NCBI RefSeq assembly: GCF_019973375.1
Contig: NZ_BPTV01000002.1
Span: forward strand, 295,228 to 359,227
DNA length: 64,000 nucleotides
Origin: Prevotella lacticifex
GTDB taxonomy: Bacteria > Bacteroidota > Bacteroidia > Bacteroidales > Bacteroidaceae
Reading direction: 5' to 3'
The translations under genes and the position numbers were made by a program. Below the pieces are notes generated by a model. The model was not told the DNA's origin. It saw only the letters and a list, made by a program, of their open reading frames with translations, and did not search any database. Positions 27,900 to 37,119 of this stretch are shown in pieces (position 1 is the first letter of the stretch; each line of letters opens with the position of its first letter).

Positions 27900-28298
27900 A
27901 TGGAACAAGAAAAGATAGACTTCTACAAAGGTTTAGCGATATATATCCTCCCCGAGGGCGTGACTAACTACTTTGACGTGGTGGACTTCAACGAGCAGCC
28001 AGCCAAAGATCACGGGAAGCTTTACAAGACCGAGCTTCACATATATCTTGATGAGAAGGACAATCGTCCAGAGGGCTTTGATGGCGTCAAGTCAAACGGC
28101 TTCGGTGAAGAGAGGATGATATACGACTTCCCTGTTCGCAACCGCAAGACGATACTTCATGTGCGTCGTCGGCGCTGGCTTACAGCTGATGGTAAGAGTG
28201 TCTCATTTCCTCTGGAAGAGGCAGCGAAGATAGTCTGCGAAGGTACGTCATACTCCAAGGAGCTGGCGCTTTTTTTAAAGAGAGCGGATGGACAATGA
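27900..28298 (+). CDS. ISAon1-type transposase, N-terminal region protein
   Basis: A 132-aa protein (MEQEKIDFYKGLAIYILPEG...). It matches the small first protein of ISAon1-like elements, a DNA-binding region split off from the ISL3 transposase. It ends ...LFLKRADGQ, and the last 11 nt overlap the second gene in another frame, so the two parts may be made separately or by frameshift. I placed the start at 27900 because the -7 box is immediately upstream. Confidence 0.85.
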   Translation: MEQEKIDFYKGLAIYILPEGVTNYFDVVDFNEQPAKDHGKLYKTELHIYLDEKDNRPEGFDGVKSNGFGEERMIYDFPVRNRKTILHVRRRRWLTADGKSVSFPLEEAAKIVCEGTSYSKELALFLKRADGQ

Positions 28299-29376
28299 GC
28301 CAGTGACGGCCAAGAGCCTGAGCTGGACTTACATGATCCAGGGCAACACTTTTGCGCGTGCCTACAAGGATACTTTGAGCGATTTTCCCACTTGGGTTAA
28401 GAAAGAGAATGTCGATGATGGAATACTTATCGCCAAGAACCTCGGCCCGAGGCTCGGTATTGACGAGTCTGAGTTCGGGCATGAGGTGTACACGATTCTC
28501 CACAACAAGGATGCGCATGGCAAGAAGGGCGCCATCGTTGCTATTGTCAAGGGCACCGACCCCGAGACAGTTGCCAAAGCCCTGAGAAAGATGCCGCAAA
28601 AGGATCGGGAAGCGGTAGGGCTGGTCTCCATGGACCTGAGCGACAGCATGCGCTCTATCGTGAGAATGGCCTTCCCTAATGCCATGGTGGTACGCGACTG
28701 CTTCCATGTCATGAAACGAGGTGGTGAAGGGATCGAGGAACTGCGCATGAAATACAAGCGGGAAGCTGTCAAGGATGTAAACCGCCAGAAGGCAGAGTTC
28801 AAGAAACACCTGGAACAACTCGCCAAGCAACGCAAGTACTATCGTAACAGCAGGAAAAAGCAAGGTAAGAAGCGATGCAAGGGTAAGCGCCGAGGCCGCA
28901 AGCCAATGCGGCTGAATACAAGGTTTGAGCCCAAGAGGCTGAGCAATGGAGAGACCTTGGTAGAAGCTCTGACCCGGTGCAAGAAGCAACTGGGCAGAAG
29001 CTATGGCGACTGGAGCATAAACCAGAAGAAGAGGGCAAGAATTCTGTTCCGGCTCTTCCCGAAACTGAAGGAGGCGTATTGGCTGATAAACGATCTCAGA
29101 GCAATCTTCCGTACGAAGTCTAACACCAAGGCGACTGCGAAGAAAGCGCTTGAAGGATGGTACAAGAAGGTCACCAAATCTACCCTTAGAGAGATCAAAT
29201 CCGTAAAACAGTCTATCCAGCACTACGAGGACGAGATACTCAATTACTTTATCAACAGAGACACTAATGCTTCTGCAGAATCGCTCAACTCCAAGATGAA
29301 AGCCTTCAGGTCATGCCTGAAGGGGATAAGGGATATACCCTTCTTTTTCTATAGATGTATTACCGTCTTTGGTTAG
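28288..29376 (+). CDS. ISL3-family transposase, catalytic part
   Basis: A 362-aa DDE transposase: VSMDLSDSMRSIVRMAFPNA carries the first Asp, VVRDCFHVMKR the second, and the end YFINRDTNASAESLNSKMKAF the Glu-containing block. A basic stretch (RKKQGKKRCKGKRRGRK, about 190-206) splits the catalytic core, as in other ISAon1-like members. No stop or frameshift is visible, so the element may be active. Confidence 0.9.
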   Translation: MDNEPVTAKSLSWTYMIQGNTFARAYKDTLSDFPTWVKKENVDDGILIAKNLGPRLGIDESEFGHEVYTILHNKDAHGKKGAIVAIVKGTDPETVAKALRKMPQKDREAVGLVSMDLSDSMRSIVRMAFPNAMVVRDCFHVMKRGGEGIEELRMKYKREAVKDVNRQKAEFKKHLEQLAKQRKYYRNSRKKQGKKRCKGKRRGRKPMRLNTRFEPKRLSNGETLVEALTRCKKQLGRSYGDWSINQKKRARILFRLFPKLKEAYWLINDLRAIFRTKSNTKATAKKALEGWYKKVTKSTLREIKSVKQSIQHYEDEILNYFINRDTNASAESLNSKMKAFRSCLKGIRDIPFFFYRCITVFG

Positions 29377-29416
29377 GCAGCGGCATCCGCCCGCCACGGA
29401 CAATCCCCCTTGGGCC

Positions 29417-30802
29417 TCTTTCTTCTCTTTTTGCTGTCCGTAACTTTTCCGTACAGAGGCAAGGCCAGAACTATGGGCGTTATCCCACAGTGTTTGTTTT
29501 TCGGCTGTATGCTTTTATAAACGCCGAAAGTTGATTCTATGATATCCGACGTGATGTTGTGGCATTCGTCCTTTGATTTAAGAAGGGCGCACTCTTCATT
29601 TATGTAACGCCTTATGGCACGACCGACTCTTTTGCATCCTTCTGCTATTTCGTCCTTCCGCAACAGATTGATCCAGATGTAATCCTTGCAGTACTTTGCA
29701 GAGGTATGCGAAAGACCTTCTTTCTTTACTTTCGTGAATACAACGTCAACTGTTTCCATTACATGGTAGAGCTCTGTAACTAGCTCCTTATAGTCAAGCA
29801 CAAACGTATAGGCAGCCTTCTGGCTTTCGCCAAGATCGTCATAGACTTGGAGTATGGCCCAAGCCCATTCCACCCACTTTGACATATTCATGAACCTCGA
29901 TATGGTCCGTAACTTTGGCGGGAGCAGATATGCGTTAGCGGTAAGCTGATATGACAATCTCTTCTTGTTCATTATATCCATAAATTCCTTGAAATCAGTT
30001 CTTTCCTTGTATTCGTCCTCAAGAATAAGACCAATCGTGTGACTGATGTCTCGATGGCGCGGGACATCAGCTAACTCTGCTCCCTTCCTGAGATTATGCC
30101 CGTTGTCGCTGACAATATATTTTGGAGTCTTTCCGATTTTGTCCTTCAGTTTTATTATCTCCCTTTCTACGTCTCCGGCTTTCCATGATGACGATACAGC
30201 CATTGCCAGCACCTCGACATCCCCATGCTTCAATGTCTTGCCCTCGTGCTGTGCTGGAGCTGCGAGAATAACCAGCAACTTCTGACTTCCGACGGTGATA
30301 CTCTCGTCTATAATGATAGAGTATTCCGTCCCTCTGAACTTATTACATGAGTCAAGATACTCTACGATACCAGCCTTGAGCAGCCAATTCTCAATTGTCT
30401 GGTGTGATGGTATTACACCGAGGGCACCGCCGAGAAAGTCATTGAATAACTCCAATCCGTTGACGATTGAACGAAATCCGCATCCCATGCGGATGTACAT
30501 GCACACGGCCAAAGCTATCACTTCCGCCCAGAATGAGTGTCCTTTAACTGGCGTGAAAGCAAGTCGAACAATTCCTCCGTCGTGTTCAGACTCAAACGAC
30601 GTTTTTTTTTGAGCTCTGTATCCTTGGCCTTGCTCTCCTTCTTCAACTCCTTGTACTTGTCTTTCCATTTTTTACTACTCTTGTCTTTAGCCATAATTGA
30701 AGCTTCTAATTTTTTAATCTTAGCCGATGCTGCCTTTTCCTTCTCGTTCTTCTTAGCGAGTAATGCTTCCAGTCTCTTTATTTTTGCACTTTCTTTTGTC
30801 AT
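29417..30802 (-). pseudogene. Outer-IS transposase, 5' part, two frames joined at an A9 run
   Basis: Frame 1 starts at 30802 (MTKESAKIKRLEALLAKKNE), a lysine-rich coiled coil. At 30610-30602 the message has nine A residues (AAA AAA AAA in frame 1). A -1 shift there enters the frame that encodes the DDE domain (VKGHSFWAEVIALAVCMYIR..., IIIDESITVGSQKLLVILA, YIVSDNGHNLRKGAELA). Similar A-runs make fusion transposases in other IS. The catalytic part is cut at 29417 by the ISL3-type element, so the gene is inactive now. The 431-aa frame starting at 30668 is only part of this product. Confidence 0.7.
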
Positions 30803-30978
30803 AATATTTTACTTTACATTGTTATATTTTCTATGCAAAGGTACTAATATTCAATGACTTATGCAAATTATTAAAGTTAATATATACTATGAAATATGTT
30901 TATATAAGTTAAGAATAAATCCTTGTAAATCAAAAGCAATTATGAGTATAAAAACTGACTAAATTTTTGACAGCCTAC

Positions 30979-31096
30979 CTTTCAAGGTTTTGACATCTTC
31001 TTCGAGTGCCTTGACACGGCCTTCTACTTTTACAGTCTGTCCTGACACAGTGGCGGAGAAAGCCACACACATGAAAAGCGTAATGATTTTGTTCAT
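30979..31096 (-). pseudogene. 5' part of a secreted coiled-coil protein (signal peptide)
   Basis: Codons 1-39 of the 160-aa protein completed at 27271-27635. MNKIITLFMCVAFSATVSGQ is a signal peptide, followed by the start of a helix (VKVEGRVKALEEDVKTLKG). The promoter is at 31121-31128. The IS pair removed everything after residue 39, so at most an exported stub is made. Confidence 0.8.
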
Positions 31097-31120
31097 AAGA
31101 TACGTTGTTGATGTATGGTA

Positions 31121-31128
31121 CAAAGGTA
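31121..31128 (-). promoter_or_regulatory. -7 box of the split secreted-protein gene
   Basis: TACCTTTG on the minus strand, 24 nt before the ATG at 31096; perfect TAnnTTTG match. Confidence 0.6.
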
Positions 31129-31255
31129 ATGATAATTTTTATTTTTATCGAAGGAATATCCCTACAGGTTCTGTGGTTATCCCTACTTTCCGGACATAAT
31201 TGATGTTCTTGGGAAATATTTTATAGATTTAGAAGGCAATTCTTGATTATATTCG

Positions 31256-31263
31256 TATCTTTG
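31256..31263 (+). promoter_or_regulatory. -7 box of the outer-membrane barrel gene
   Basis: TATCTTTG, 37 nt before the ATG at 31301; perfect TAnnTTTG match. It faces away from the promoter at 31121-31128. Confidence 0.6.
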
Positions 31264-31300
31264 CATGTAATTATGAAACCATAACAATATTTATCCATTT

Positions 31301-31915
31301 ATGAAAAAGATTCTCTTTATTGCTTGCCTACTGTTGGCATCAGTCGAAACCTTTGCTCAACATGCAAAAGGTTCGTTTAACATTCAACCCAAAGTGGGTC
31401 TCAACGTAGCTACGATGACAGACAATGACGGCAGTGATCCGCGCGTAGGGTTTGTCGGAGGTGCAGAGTTTGAATACCAGGCTACCGACCTGTTGTCACT
31501 CTCTTTCGGAGCTCTCTACTCTCAGCAGGGTTTGAAAGCCAATAGCGATGAAATGGACGGTACCATTAAAATGGACTACATTAATGTGCCTGTTCTCCTG
31601 AATGTGTACGTAACTAAGGGGTTGGCAGTGAAGGCTGGTATTCAGCCGGGCTTCAAGGTCAATAGCAAGGTCAAGGTCTCTGCATCTGGTGCTTCTGCTG
31701 AGGTAGATTTAGAAAAAGCTCTTCAAGCAGGAGGAGTAGATGCCAGTGTAAAGAGTGTAGACTTCGCTATTCCGATGGGTCTTTCGTATGAATATCGAAA
31801 CTTCCAATTTGACGCTCGCTATAACTTCAGTGTCACTAAAGCCATAGAGGCAGAGGGTGAATCGACAAAGCACTCCGTATTCCAATTCACTGTAGGCTAT
31901 AAGTTCGATCTATAA
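31301..31915 (+). CDS. Porin-like outer-membrane beta-barrel protein
   Basis: A 204-aa protein with the signal peptide MKKILFIACLLLASVETFAQ and a mature part of alternating amphipathic strands (FNIQPKVGLNVATMT, FVGGAEFEYQATDLLSLSFG, MDYINVPVLLNVYV). It ends in FQFTVGYKFDL with a terminal hydrophobic strand, as in OMP_b-brl_2 family small barrels of Bacteroidetes. It sits in the outer membrane; the substrate or role is unknown. It is a single gene with its own promoter and a strong terminator. Confidence 0.88.
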   Translation: MKKILFIACLLLASVETFAQHAKGSFNIQPKVGLNVATMTDNDGSDPRVGFVGGAEFEYQATDLLSLSFGALYSQQGLKANSDEMDGTIKMDYINVPVLLNVYVTKGLAVKAGIQPGFKVNSKVKVSASGASAEVDLEKALQAGGVDASVKSVDFAIPMGLSYEYRNFQFDARYNFSVTKAIEAEGESTKHSVFQFTVGYKFDL

Positions 31916-31937
31916 CCAAACTATATAGAAACATGTC

Positions 31938-31967
31938 ATGCCGCTCATATTATGCTATGGGCGGCAT
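31938..31967 (+). terminator. Rho-independent terminator after the barrel gene
   Basis: ATGCCGCTCATA and TATGGGCGGCAT pair over 12 bp (one G-U) around a 6-base loop, then TTCTTTTTTATT. It separates the gene from the convergent conjugation module. Confidence 0.85.
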
Positions 31968-31986
31968 TCTTTTTTATTAATCCACG

Positions 31987-34290
31987 CTACGCTGAGTTAA
32001 GCAAACTCTTGATCATCTCGTCAATCTCGCGGTTTACCCGGGCAAAGTTGCGGTTGAGCATGACCTCCTTCTGACGAGCATCCTTGAAGGCGTATATCTT
32101 TGGGAGGTCAACGTATTGAGTCTCTTCCTTTTTGATCTCTGCCATATTGAAGTTAGTTTTGCAAAAATACTTGGTCGTCCTGAACTCAGGGCTTTCCTCA
32201 AGGTTGATGCCGCTGAAGGAGCTGCGCTCCGTGGGCGTGAAATCACGGGCAGCTTGTCCTGCGAGCCAACCAGTGGCCATATCGGCTATCTTGGCGGCAG
32301 GAACGAGGTTGTCCATCTTCTCGCTGATGGAGGTGCTGACCTTTGAGTCGTTGATGGTGATGGACTTGCTTGTCTGCTTGACCTTGCCGAAGACATCGTT
32401 CTGTGCCCATTCGAGGGTTTCCTTGTTGCGTGCCGCTCCCATGAAGATGTTGCCGCAGGTGGTGATAATCTTCTGCATACCGTTCTTGCCATAATCGGCT
32501 TCCAACTGAGGAAGTTCCTGGAAACCGAGGGTGACGGCGACCTTGTTGCTTCGCGCCGTACCGATAAGGCGGTCTATTTTGTGGAAGTAGAGTGTGGGCA
32601 GCTCATCGACGATAATGCTCACTGGCAGGTTACCTTTGCTGTTGATACGTGTGACGAGTCGATTGAGGATGAGGGCGTTGAGAGAGCCAATGACCTGTTC
32701 CTTTTCGGGGTCGTTGGCGATGACAAGGTAACTGGGGCTGTTTCTGTCGGAAATCTTCAAGTCGAAGTCATCGCCTGTGAACACCCAGTAAGCCTCAGGG
32801 GAAACAAGACGGGCGGCATTGACACGGAGCGTACCCACCATACCTTCCAGCTGGTCGTTGGCCTTGTTCTTGTAGGCAGACTGAAACGGTGCCATCAGTG
32901 ACATGATTTTAGGGTCATCCATCAGAATAGCAAAGACCTCGCTGTAGCTTCGTCCGAGGAAACTGAGCACATGGGGCATGTCTGAATACTCACCGGTGAT
33001 GGTGTCGGGTTCCACCTCATTACCTTCTTCGTCCTCGTACCAGCTGCGGGAGATGACAATTTCCTTTTGATTGCGGTCGAGATAGCTGAAGCCATTGAGG
33101 TCGACAAACATTCCATCGGCATCGGTGGAGACATTGTTGCTCTCTCGGTCGGTGAAGTCAAGGACTACATTACCCCGTTCGTCCAGGGCCTTATAGTCGC
33201 GCCACTTCCTTGTGACGAGTTTCAGTTTCCTGCCGTCGTACTCTACATATCGGGTGAGCTTCCTGCCGTTCTTGTAGCCAGTCGGATGGAAGTTGACAAA
33301 GAAGTAGATGATGGCGGCAAGGAAGTTCTCGGCAGAGTTCTGGAAGAAAGCCTCGCTGCCGCCTTTCTTCTCACCACCGCCCTTATTGAGGGATGACAGG
33401 AGTGTGGCGGCTGTCTCCGATGCAGCAGCAAGATCAGGGATGTACTTGCGCTGAATGGGGTTCACACGGTTGCTATACTCCACGTCGGTGAAGTTGACGA
33501 TGCGGAAGCCGCAGTTATTGGGCAGTGTGCCCTGCTTTCGGTTCTTGCAGTACTGATAGAACAGGTTGCGGGCCAGTGCCGGGAACTTGTAGTCATAGAC
33601 CATCATGGCGAAGCCCTTGGCACTGTGCTGGCGGATGAACGGGTCGATGATGCCGAAGGATTTTCCCGAGCCGGGTGTACCCAGGACGATGGTGGCACGG
33701 AAGGGGTTGATGATGTTGATCCAGCCATGGTTCAGTTTCTTTTTGTAGTAGTAGACCATGGGGATGTTGACGCTGTACTCGTTTTCTTCCTTGTTACGGC
33801 TCTGTTCGAAGCTCTCGTTGTCAAAATTCCATTTATCATCACCAATTTTCATGCCCAAGTACTGCGCAATGGCATCGAAGCCCTGGTGGATGAGCATCGT
33901 GCCGACAACGGAACAGAGAACATAGAGACAGCGGTTTAGGGGATAACCGGCAAAGGCTCCGTTGAGGGGCATGCCGTAGAAGACAAAGCACAGGACTATC
34001 ATGGTCGCTCCGGCTATGACGGGATAGAGCACCATCGTCTTGAGGTTCCACTTCAGGCTCTTTCTTGCTTTCGTGCCGATGCAGGTAACGGTGATACAGA
34101 TGAGCTCCATCACTTTGCAGGTAGCCACGGAATCGAAGACCTCGAAGCGGTGGAATACATCGAGCACGAAGGCAATCATGGAGTTGGAGGTCGTGACGGG
34201 AAGGTTCATCACAATCTCTACAATCAGTATCAGGTAGATGCACGAGCGGAACATGTTGTACATCTGCTGTTGTTCACGGGTTTCTTCCAC
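31987..34290 (-). CDS. Type IV coupling protein (TraG/VirD4 family)
   Basis: A 767-aa ATPase with several N-terminal membrane segments (about 15-45, 85-105 and 118-135). It has Walker A GTPGSGKS at 204-211 and Walker B SIIVDELPTL followed by the coupling-protein pattern AVTLGFQELPQLEADYG. It would feed relaxase-bound DNA into the conjugation channel at the inner membrane. It corresponds to the coupling protein of CTnDOT-type elements (often called MobC or TraG). The C-terminal end (VDLPKIYAFKDARQKEVML) is matched by a decayed remnant at 45401-45602. Length is full and no frameshift is seen. Confidence 0.92.
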   Translation of the reverse strand: MEETREQQQMYNMFRSCIYLILIVEIVMNLPVTTSNSMIAFVLDVFHRFEVFDSVATCKVMELICITVTCIGTKARKSLKWNLKTMVLYPVIAGATMIVLCFVFYGMPLNGAFAGYPLNRCLYVLCSVVGTMLIHQGFDAIAQYLGMKIGDDKWNFDNESFEQSRNKEENEYSVNIPMVYYYKKKLNHGWINIINPFRATIVLGTPGSGKSFGIIDPFIRQHSAKGFAMMVYDYKFPALARNLFYQYCKNRKQGTLPNNCGFRIVNFTDVEYSNRVNPIQRKYIPDLAAASETAATLLSSLNKGGGEKKGGSEAFFQNSAENFLAAIIYFFVNFHPTGYKNGRKLTRYVEYDGRKLKLVTRKWRDYKALDERGNVVLDFTDRESNNVSTDADGMFVDLNGFSYLDRNQKEIVISRSWYEDEEGNEVEPDTITGEYSDMPHVLSFLGRSYSEVFAILMDDPKIMSLMAPFQSAYKNKANDQLEGMVGTLRVNAARLVSPEAYWVFTGDDFDLKISDRNSPSYLVIANDPEKEQVIGSLNALILNRLVTRINSKGNLPVSIIVDELPTLYFHKIDRLIGTARSNKVAVTLGFQELPQLEADYGKNGMQKIITTCGNIFMGAARNKETLEWAQNDVFGKVKQTSKSITINDSKVSTSISEKMDNLVPAAKIADMATGWLAGQAARDFTPTERSSFSGINLEESPEFRTTKYFCKTNFNMAEIKKEETQYVDLPKIYAFKDARQKEVMLNRNFARVNREIDEMIKSLLNSA

Positions 34291-34472
34291 GGTTTAATGA
34301 GTTAGAAATTAAGAAATAGGAGTTAGGAGTTTCGCACGGTTGGATTGTTGATGCACGGCATTTGCCAACGACATCGCTGGCCTTTGCCATGCAAGTCGTT
34401 GGCATTTGTCGCAGATTTCGTTGGCTTCTGCCACGCATCAAGACAGCATATTTGCTTAAACTTTGAAAAGTT
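34291..34472. other. Intergenic region with a 22-bp tandem repeat
   Basis: Between the coupling-protein gene and traN. It holds the tandem repeat described at 34352-34439 and a run of TTAG-rich short repeats near 34300-34328. No gene is visible. Confidence 0.55.
34352..34439. repeat. About four tandem copies of a 22-bp unit
   Basis: Units at 34374-34395, 34396-34417 and 34418-34439 follow the pattern TCGYTGGCNTTTGYC with a diverged tail. A fourth, partial and more diverged unit (GGCATTTGCCAACGAC) precedes them. GCCAACGAC and GTCGTTGGC also form an inverted repeat. There are no unique spacers, so this is not a CRISPR array. Confidence 0.6.
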
Positions 34473-35417
34473 CTATTGCAGGTTTATCAGCAGCTCCGGT
34501 GCAAAGCTGTCGGCATTGAGGATGTCACGGTAGTTGATGTCGAGATAGCTGACGCGGCCGCTTATCTGGTCCTCGGTGATTTCAAGGCGGAGCTTCTTTT
34601 CTTCAGGGAAGGTGAGCTTCTTGAGGACGATGACGTTGCGGTAGGCCTTGGTGAAGTGGTCGGCATGATTGACCATGTACACCGGTGTGAGCTCGATGGT
34701 CTGCGAGTTCGTGGCCTTGAGTTCCTTTTTGTCCATCAGCTTCAGTCGGATCTCGGCGATGTCGTACTTGATGTTGCTCTTGTTCTGCAACGAGAAGTCG
34801 ATGAAGAAGTAGTCGCCGACGGTATAGATGTTGTTCACCTGCGCACGGATGCCGTACTGTTTGCTATGTACACGGAAGCACTTGCGACGGCTCGTGAAGA
34901 TTGACCAGCAGAGACGGGACATATCGCTCTGCGTCATACTCACCTCCGGATTGGTGTAGTCGCGGATGTCGTCCTGGCCGACGGTATAGACGGAGTGGGC
35001 ACGCTTCGGAGCTTTCGTGTAGTAGACGGTGAACTGGGCGATATGGCGCTCACCGATGACCGTTACTGTTCCTGCCAGTTCGTTGTCCATCAGCGTGGAC
35101 TTGGGCTTCAGACGGACGATGTTGTCGGCACACTGGTTGCCGACGAGCTTGTCAGTGGAGATGTCCACGAGCTTGATGTTCTCCGGCATGATGAGGTGGG
35201 TGGTCACCTGGTCATTGACGTAGATAACTGTTTTCTGAAGGTTGCGCTCGAAGATACGGGCGTCATCCTCCGTAAGGCGGTGGATGTAACGGATACGGAT
35301 GGTGTCGTTTTTCTCTTTCTTCTCACTATTTGTGAGGCCGTCAACTGTAATGGTGTTTTCTGCATGGGTTGGCAGGATGGCGACAGCCATCAGTGCCATG
35401 ATAATAATCTTTTTCAT
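34473..35417 (-). CDS. traN: Conjugative transposon protein TraN (VirB9-like)
   Basis: A 314-aa periplasmic protein: signal peptide MKKIIIMALMAVAILPTHA, then the DUF4138/TraN domain with IRYIHRLTEDDARIFERNL-type repeats and a C-terminal beta-rich region (YFFIDFSLQNKSNIKYDI, LRLEITEDQISGRVSYLDI). TraN forms part of the outer-membrane core of the transfer channel. Its ATG overlaps the traM stop (ATGA), the usual traM-traN coupling. Intact. Confidence 0.9.
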   Translation of the reverse strand: MKKIIIMALMAVAILPTHAENTITVDGLTNSEKKEKNDTIRIRYIHRLTEDDARIFERNLQKTVIYVNDQVTTHLIMPENIKLVDISTDKLVGNQCADNIVRLKPKSTLMDNELAGTVTVIGERHIAQFTVYYTKAPKRAHSVYTVGQDDIRDYTNPEVSMTQSDMSRLCWSIFTSRRKCFRVHSKQYGIRAQVNNIYTVGDYFFIDFSLQNKSNIKYDIAEIRLKLMDKKELKATNSQTIELTPVYMVNHADHFTKAYRNVIVLKKLTFPEEKKLRLEITEDQISGRVSYLDINYRDILNADSFAPELLINLQ

Positions 35418-36622
35418 TCGTTCTGTGTGTTTATAAGGTAGACAATGGTGTTGTACTTGATTTTAGCTTTGTTCTTACGGATGTTTTTCGACACGGCTGA
35501 GCTGGCAGACTGATACATGTTTTGCAAGGCCTGCAGGGCGATGATCTCAGGGGACAGGCCGCCGGTACCGTTCACGTCGAACTGGACACTCTGGCCAGCG
35601 ACATTGGAGCCAGCGTCCTTCACCATCTCACGGAAGGTGGATTCGGGAACGTAGAAGCCTTCCATGCCGTCGTTGTCGAAGACGCTGAGGTCGACCTTGA
35701 TGAACTTGTTGCCGACAAGGATGCTGGTGATGCTCGCCTTGACACGCTGCTGTCCAAAGCCGGTGACGATGCCGTAGAGGTAGGATCCTTTCTTCAGTCG
35801 GATGCCCTTCACGGTCACGTCGTCGAGGAGCTTGAAGCGGAGACGGGTACCCTCATGTGCCTTGGTCGTGCGATCTATCATAGCCTTGATGAGCGGCTCA
35901 TCGACATTCTCGGTACTGGCAACGGTGTTGAACTTCTCGGAGTTGTCCTCCTTGACTTTCTCGACAATCTCGGCCTTTTCTTCCTTCTTGCCTTTCTTCT
36001 TGGTGTTGCCGGTGAGTGCGTCGATCATCTCCTGCCGCTGGCGTTTTTCCTCGGCTTCCTCTTCCTTGTCTCTGCGGTCCTGCTCGGCCTGGTACTGCCG
36101 TTGTCGTTCCAAGCTGCGGTTCTGGATGCGGTCGAGCTCACGGGCATAGGCGTTGAGGTCTTCCTGCTGGCTCCTGCCACTGCTGCCATAGCCGCCTCTG
36201 CCATAGCCGTTGATACGGTTCATGTTGGCACGCTGGCGCTCACGGAGGTCCTCCTCGGCTTTCATCTGGCGGAGGCGTTCGGCATTGATGGCATCGATGC
36301 GCTGCCGCTCCTCGTCGTTGTAGCCGCTGCCGGTGGTGTCCTTCTGCTCGTACTCGTCACCGATGCCGTCAACAGCGGTAAAGGCTCCATCCTCGGCAAA
36401 GTGCTTGTTCATCGCCGTCATCTTGTTGTCCATGCCCTCAGCACGGGCATCGGGGATGCTCATGTTGATGGAGTCGGTGACGACGTTCCCGGTGGTCTTG
36501 CCGTTGCCCTTGAAGGTCTCCATGCCGAAGTAGATGAGCCCCAACAGGGGCAGGAAGATGACCAGAGGGAAAATGTACTTGGGTTGTCTGAGGTTCAGAC
36601 GCTTGAGTTTCTGTAAGTTCAT
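35414..36622 (-). CDS. traM: Conjugative transposon protein TraM (VirB10-like)
   Basis: A 402-aa inner-membrane-anchored protein. One membrane segment (YIFPLVIFLPLLGLIYFG, about 16-33) follows a basic N-terminus. A long charged linker rich in Arg, Glu and Gln (about 100-215) spans the periplasm. The C-terminal TraM/VirB10 barrel (LRFKLLDDVTVKGIRLKKGS...) joins the outer-membrane complex with TraN. The plus-strand frame over 35522-36616 is a shadow. Intact and coupled to traN. Confidence 0.92.
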   Translation of the reverse strand: MNLQKLKRLNLRQPKYIFPLVIFLPLLGLIYFGMETFKGNGKTTGNVVTDSINMSIPDARAEGMDNKMTAMNKHFAEDGAFTAVDGIGDEYEQKDTTGSGYNDEERQRIDAINAERLRQMKAEEDLRERQRANMNRINGYGRGGYGSSGRSQQEDLNAYARELDRIQNRSLERQRQYQAEQDRRDKEEEAEEKRQRQEMIDALTGNTKKKGKKEEKAEIVEKVKEDNSEKFNTVASTENVDEPLIKAMIDRTTKAHEGTRLRFKLLDDVTVKGIRLKKGSYLYGIVTGFGQQRVKASITSILVGNKFIKVDLSVFDNDGMEGFYVPESTFREMVKDAGSNVAGQSVQFDVNGTGGLSPEIIALQALQNMYQSASSAVSKNIRKNKAKIKYNTIVYLINTQNE

Positions 36623-36647
36623 ATCATACTTTTTTATTGTGATTGGT

Positions 36648-37106
36648 TTATTGCTTATTGTCGAGGTACTTTACCACGAGTTCCAACTGGCGGTACTTCA
36701 CCATGATGTCCACGGAGTCCTTATGGCTCTTGACGGGCAGACGGACGAGAGAGTCGAGGTCGTGCTTGAGCTGCTGGCCCTTGTTGGTGAGTTCTACGGT
36801 CTGGTCCACCTGCATGGACTTCAGACGCTGGATGCGGCGGATGCCGTCGAAGGCGGGCTTCACGTCGGAAAGACCGATCATCATGTCGGACTCGTTGTAG
36901 GTGGAGGTAAGGGTGAGCCAAGTGCCGACGATCAGTGAGAGCATGAGCATACTGATGGTGATGACGGACACTCTTTTCTTGTGTTTGTCTGCCCACTGGT
37001 TGGCCTTGGCTATTTTGTCTTTGAGCTTGAACTTATCAGTCAATGATTTAATGCCAGCCACGATCTTGGCATCTTTCTTTTCTTTGCTTCGCTTAAATAT
37101 CTTCAT
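36648..37106 (-). CDS. TraL-position membrane protein of the conjugation module
   Basis: A 152-aa protein with a very basic N-terminus (MKIFKRSKEKKDAK...), one membrane segment (VSVITISMLMLSLIVGTWL, about 46-64) and a periplasmic helical part. It lies between traK and traM, the traL position in CTnDOT, and is 13 nt behind traK. A longer frame opens at 37145 inside traK, but I prefer the Met at 37106. Its job is presumably structural; family assignment is by position and topology. Confidence 0.7.
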   Translation of the reverse strand: MKIFKRSKEKKDAKIVAGIKSLTDKFKLKDKIAKANQWADKHKKRVSVITISMLMLSLIVGTWLTLTSTYNESDMMIGLSDVKPAFDGIRRIQRLKSMQVDQTVELTNKGQQLKHDLDSLVRLPVKSHKDSVDIMVKYRQLELVVKYLDNKQ

Positions 37107-37119
37107 AGTATTCAATTTA

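Larger units (their letters stand above)
27798..29416 (+). mobile_element. ISL3-type (ISAon1-like) insertion sequence (1,619 bp, 8-bp TSD)
   Basis: Long near-perfect inverted repeats of about 48 bp (outermost GGCCCAAGGGGGATTGTCCG) close the element. An 8-bp duplication, TCTTTCTT, lies at 27790-27797 and 29417-29424, as expected for the ISL3 group. Two overlapping genes are inside. It landed in the transposase gene of the outer IS. Confidence 0.92.
27643..30978 (-). mobile_element. Insertion sequence with A9 slippery site, itself split by an ISL3-type IS
   Basis: The ends are perfect 19-bp inverted repeats (GTAGGCTGTCAAAAATTTA), flanked by CTTTCAA at 27636-27642 and 30979-30985. Without the inner element (27798-29416 plus its 8-bp duplication) the IS is about 1,709 bp. 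I cannot assign the family with confidence; the transposase is a two-frame DDE type. Confidence 0.85.

Noticed and set aside
28180..29223. 347-aa minus-strand open frame
   Set aside because: Antisense of the ISL3-type transposase gene, which has the DDE blocks.
34352..34439. CRISPR-like repeats
   Set aside because: Units abut without spacers and are only 22 bp; no cas gene in the window.
35522..36616. 364-aa plus-strand open frame
   Set aside because: Antisense of traM; Leu/Val/Ala-rich translation without motif, and traM is well supported.
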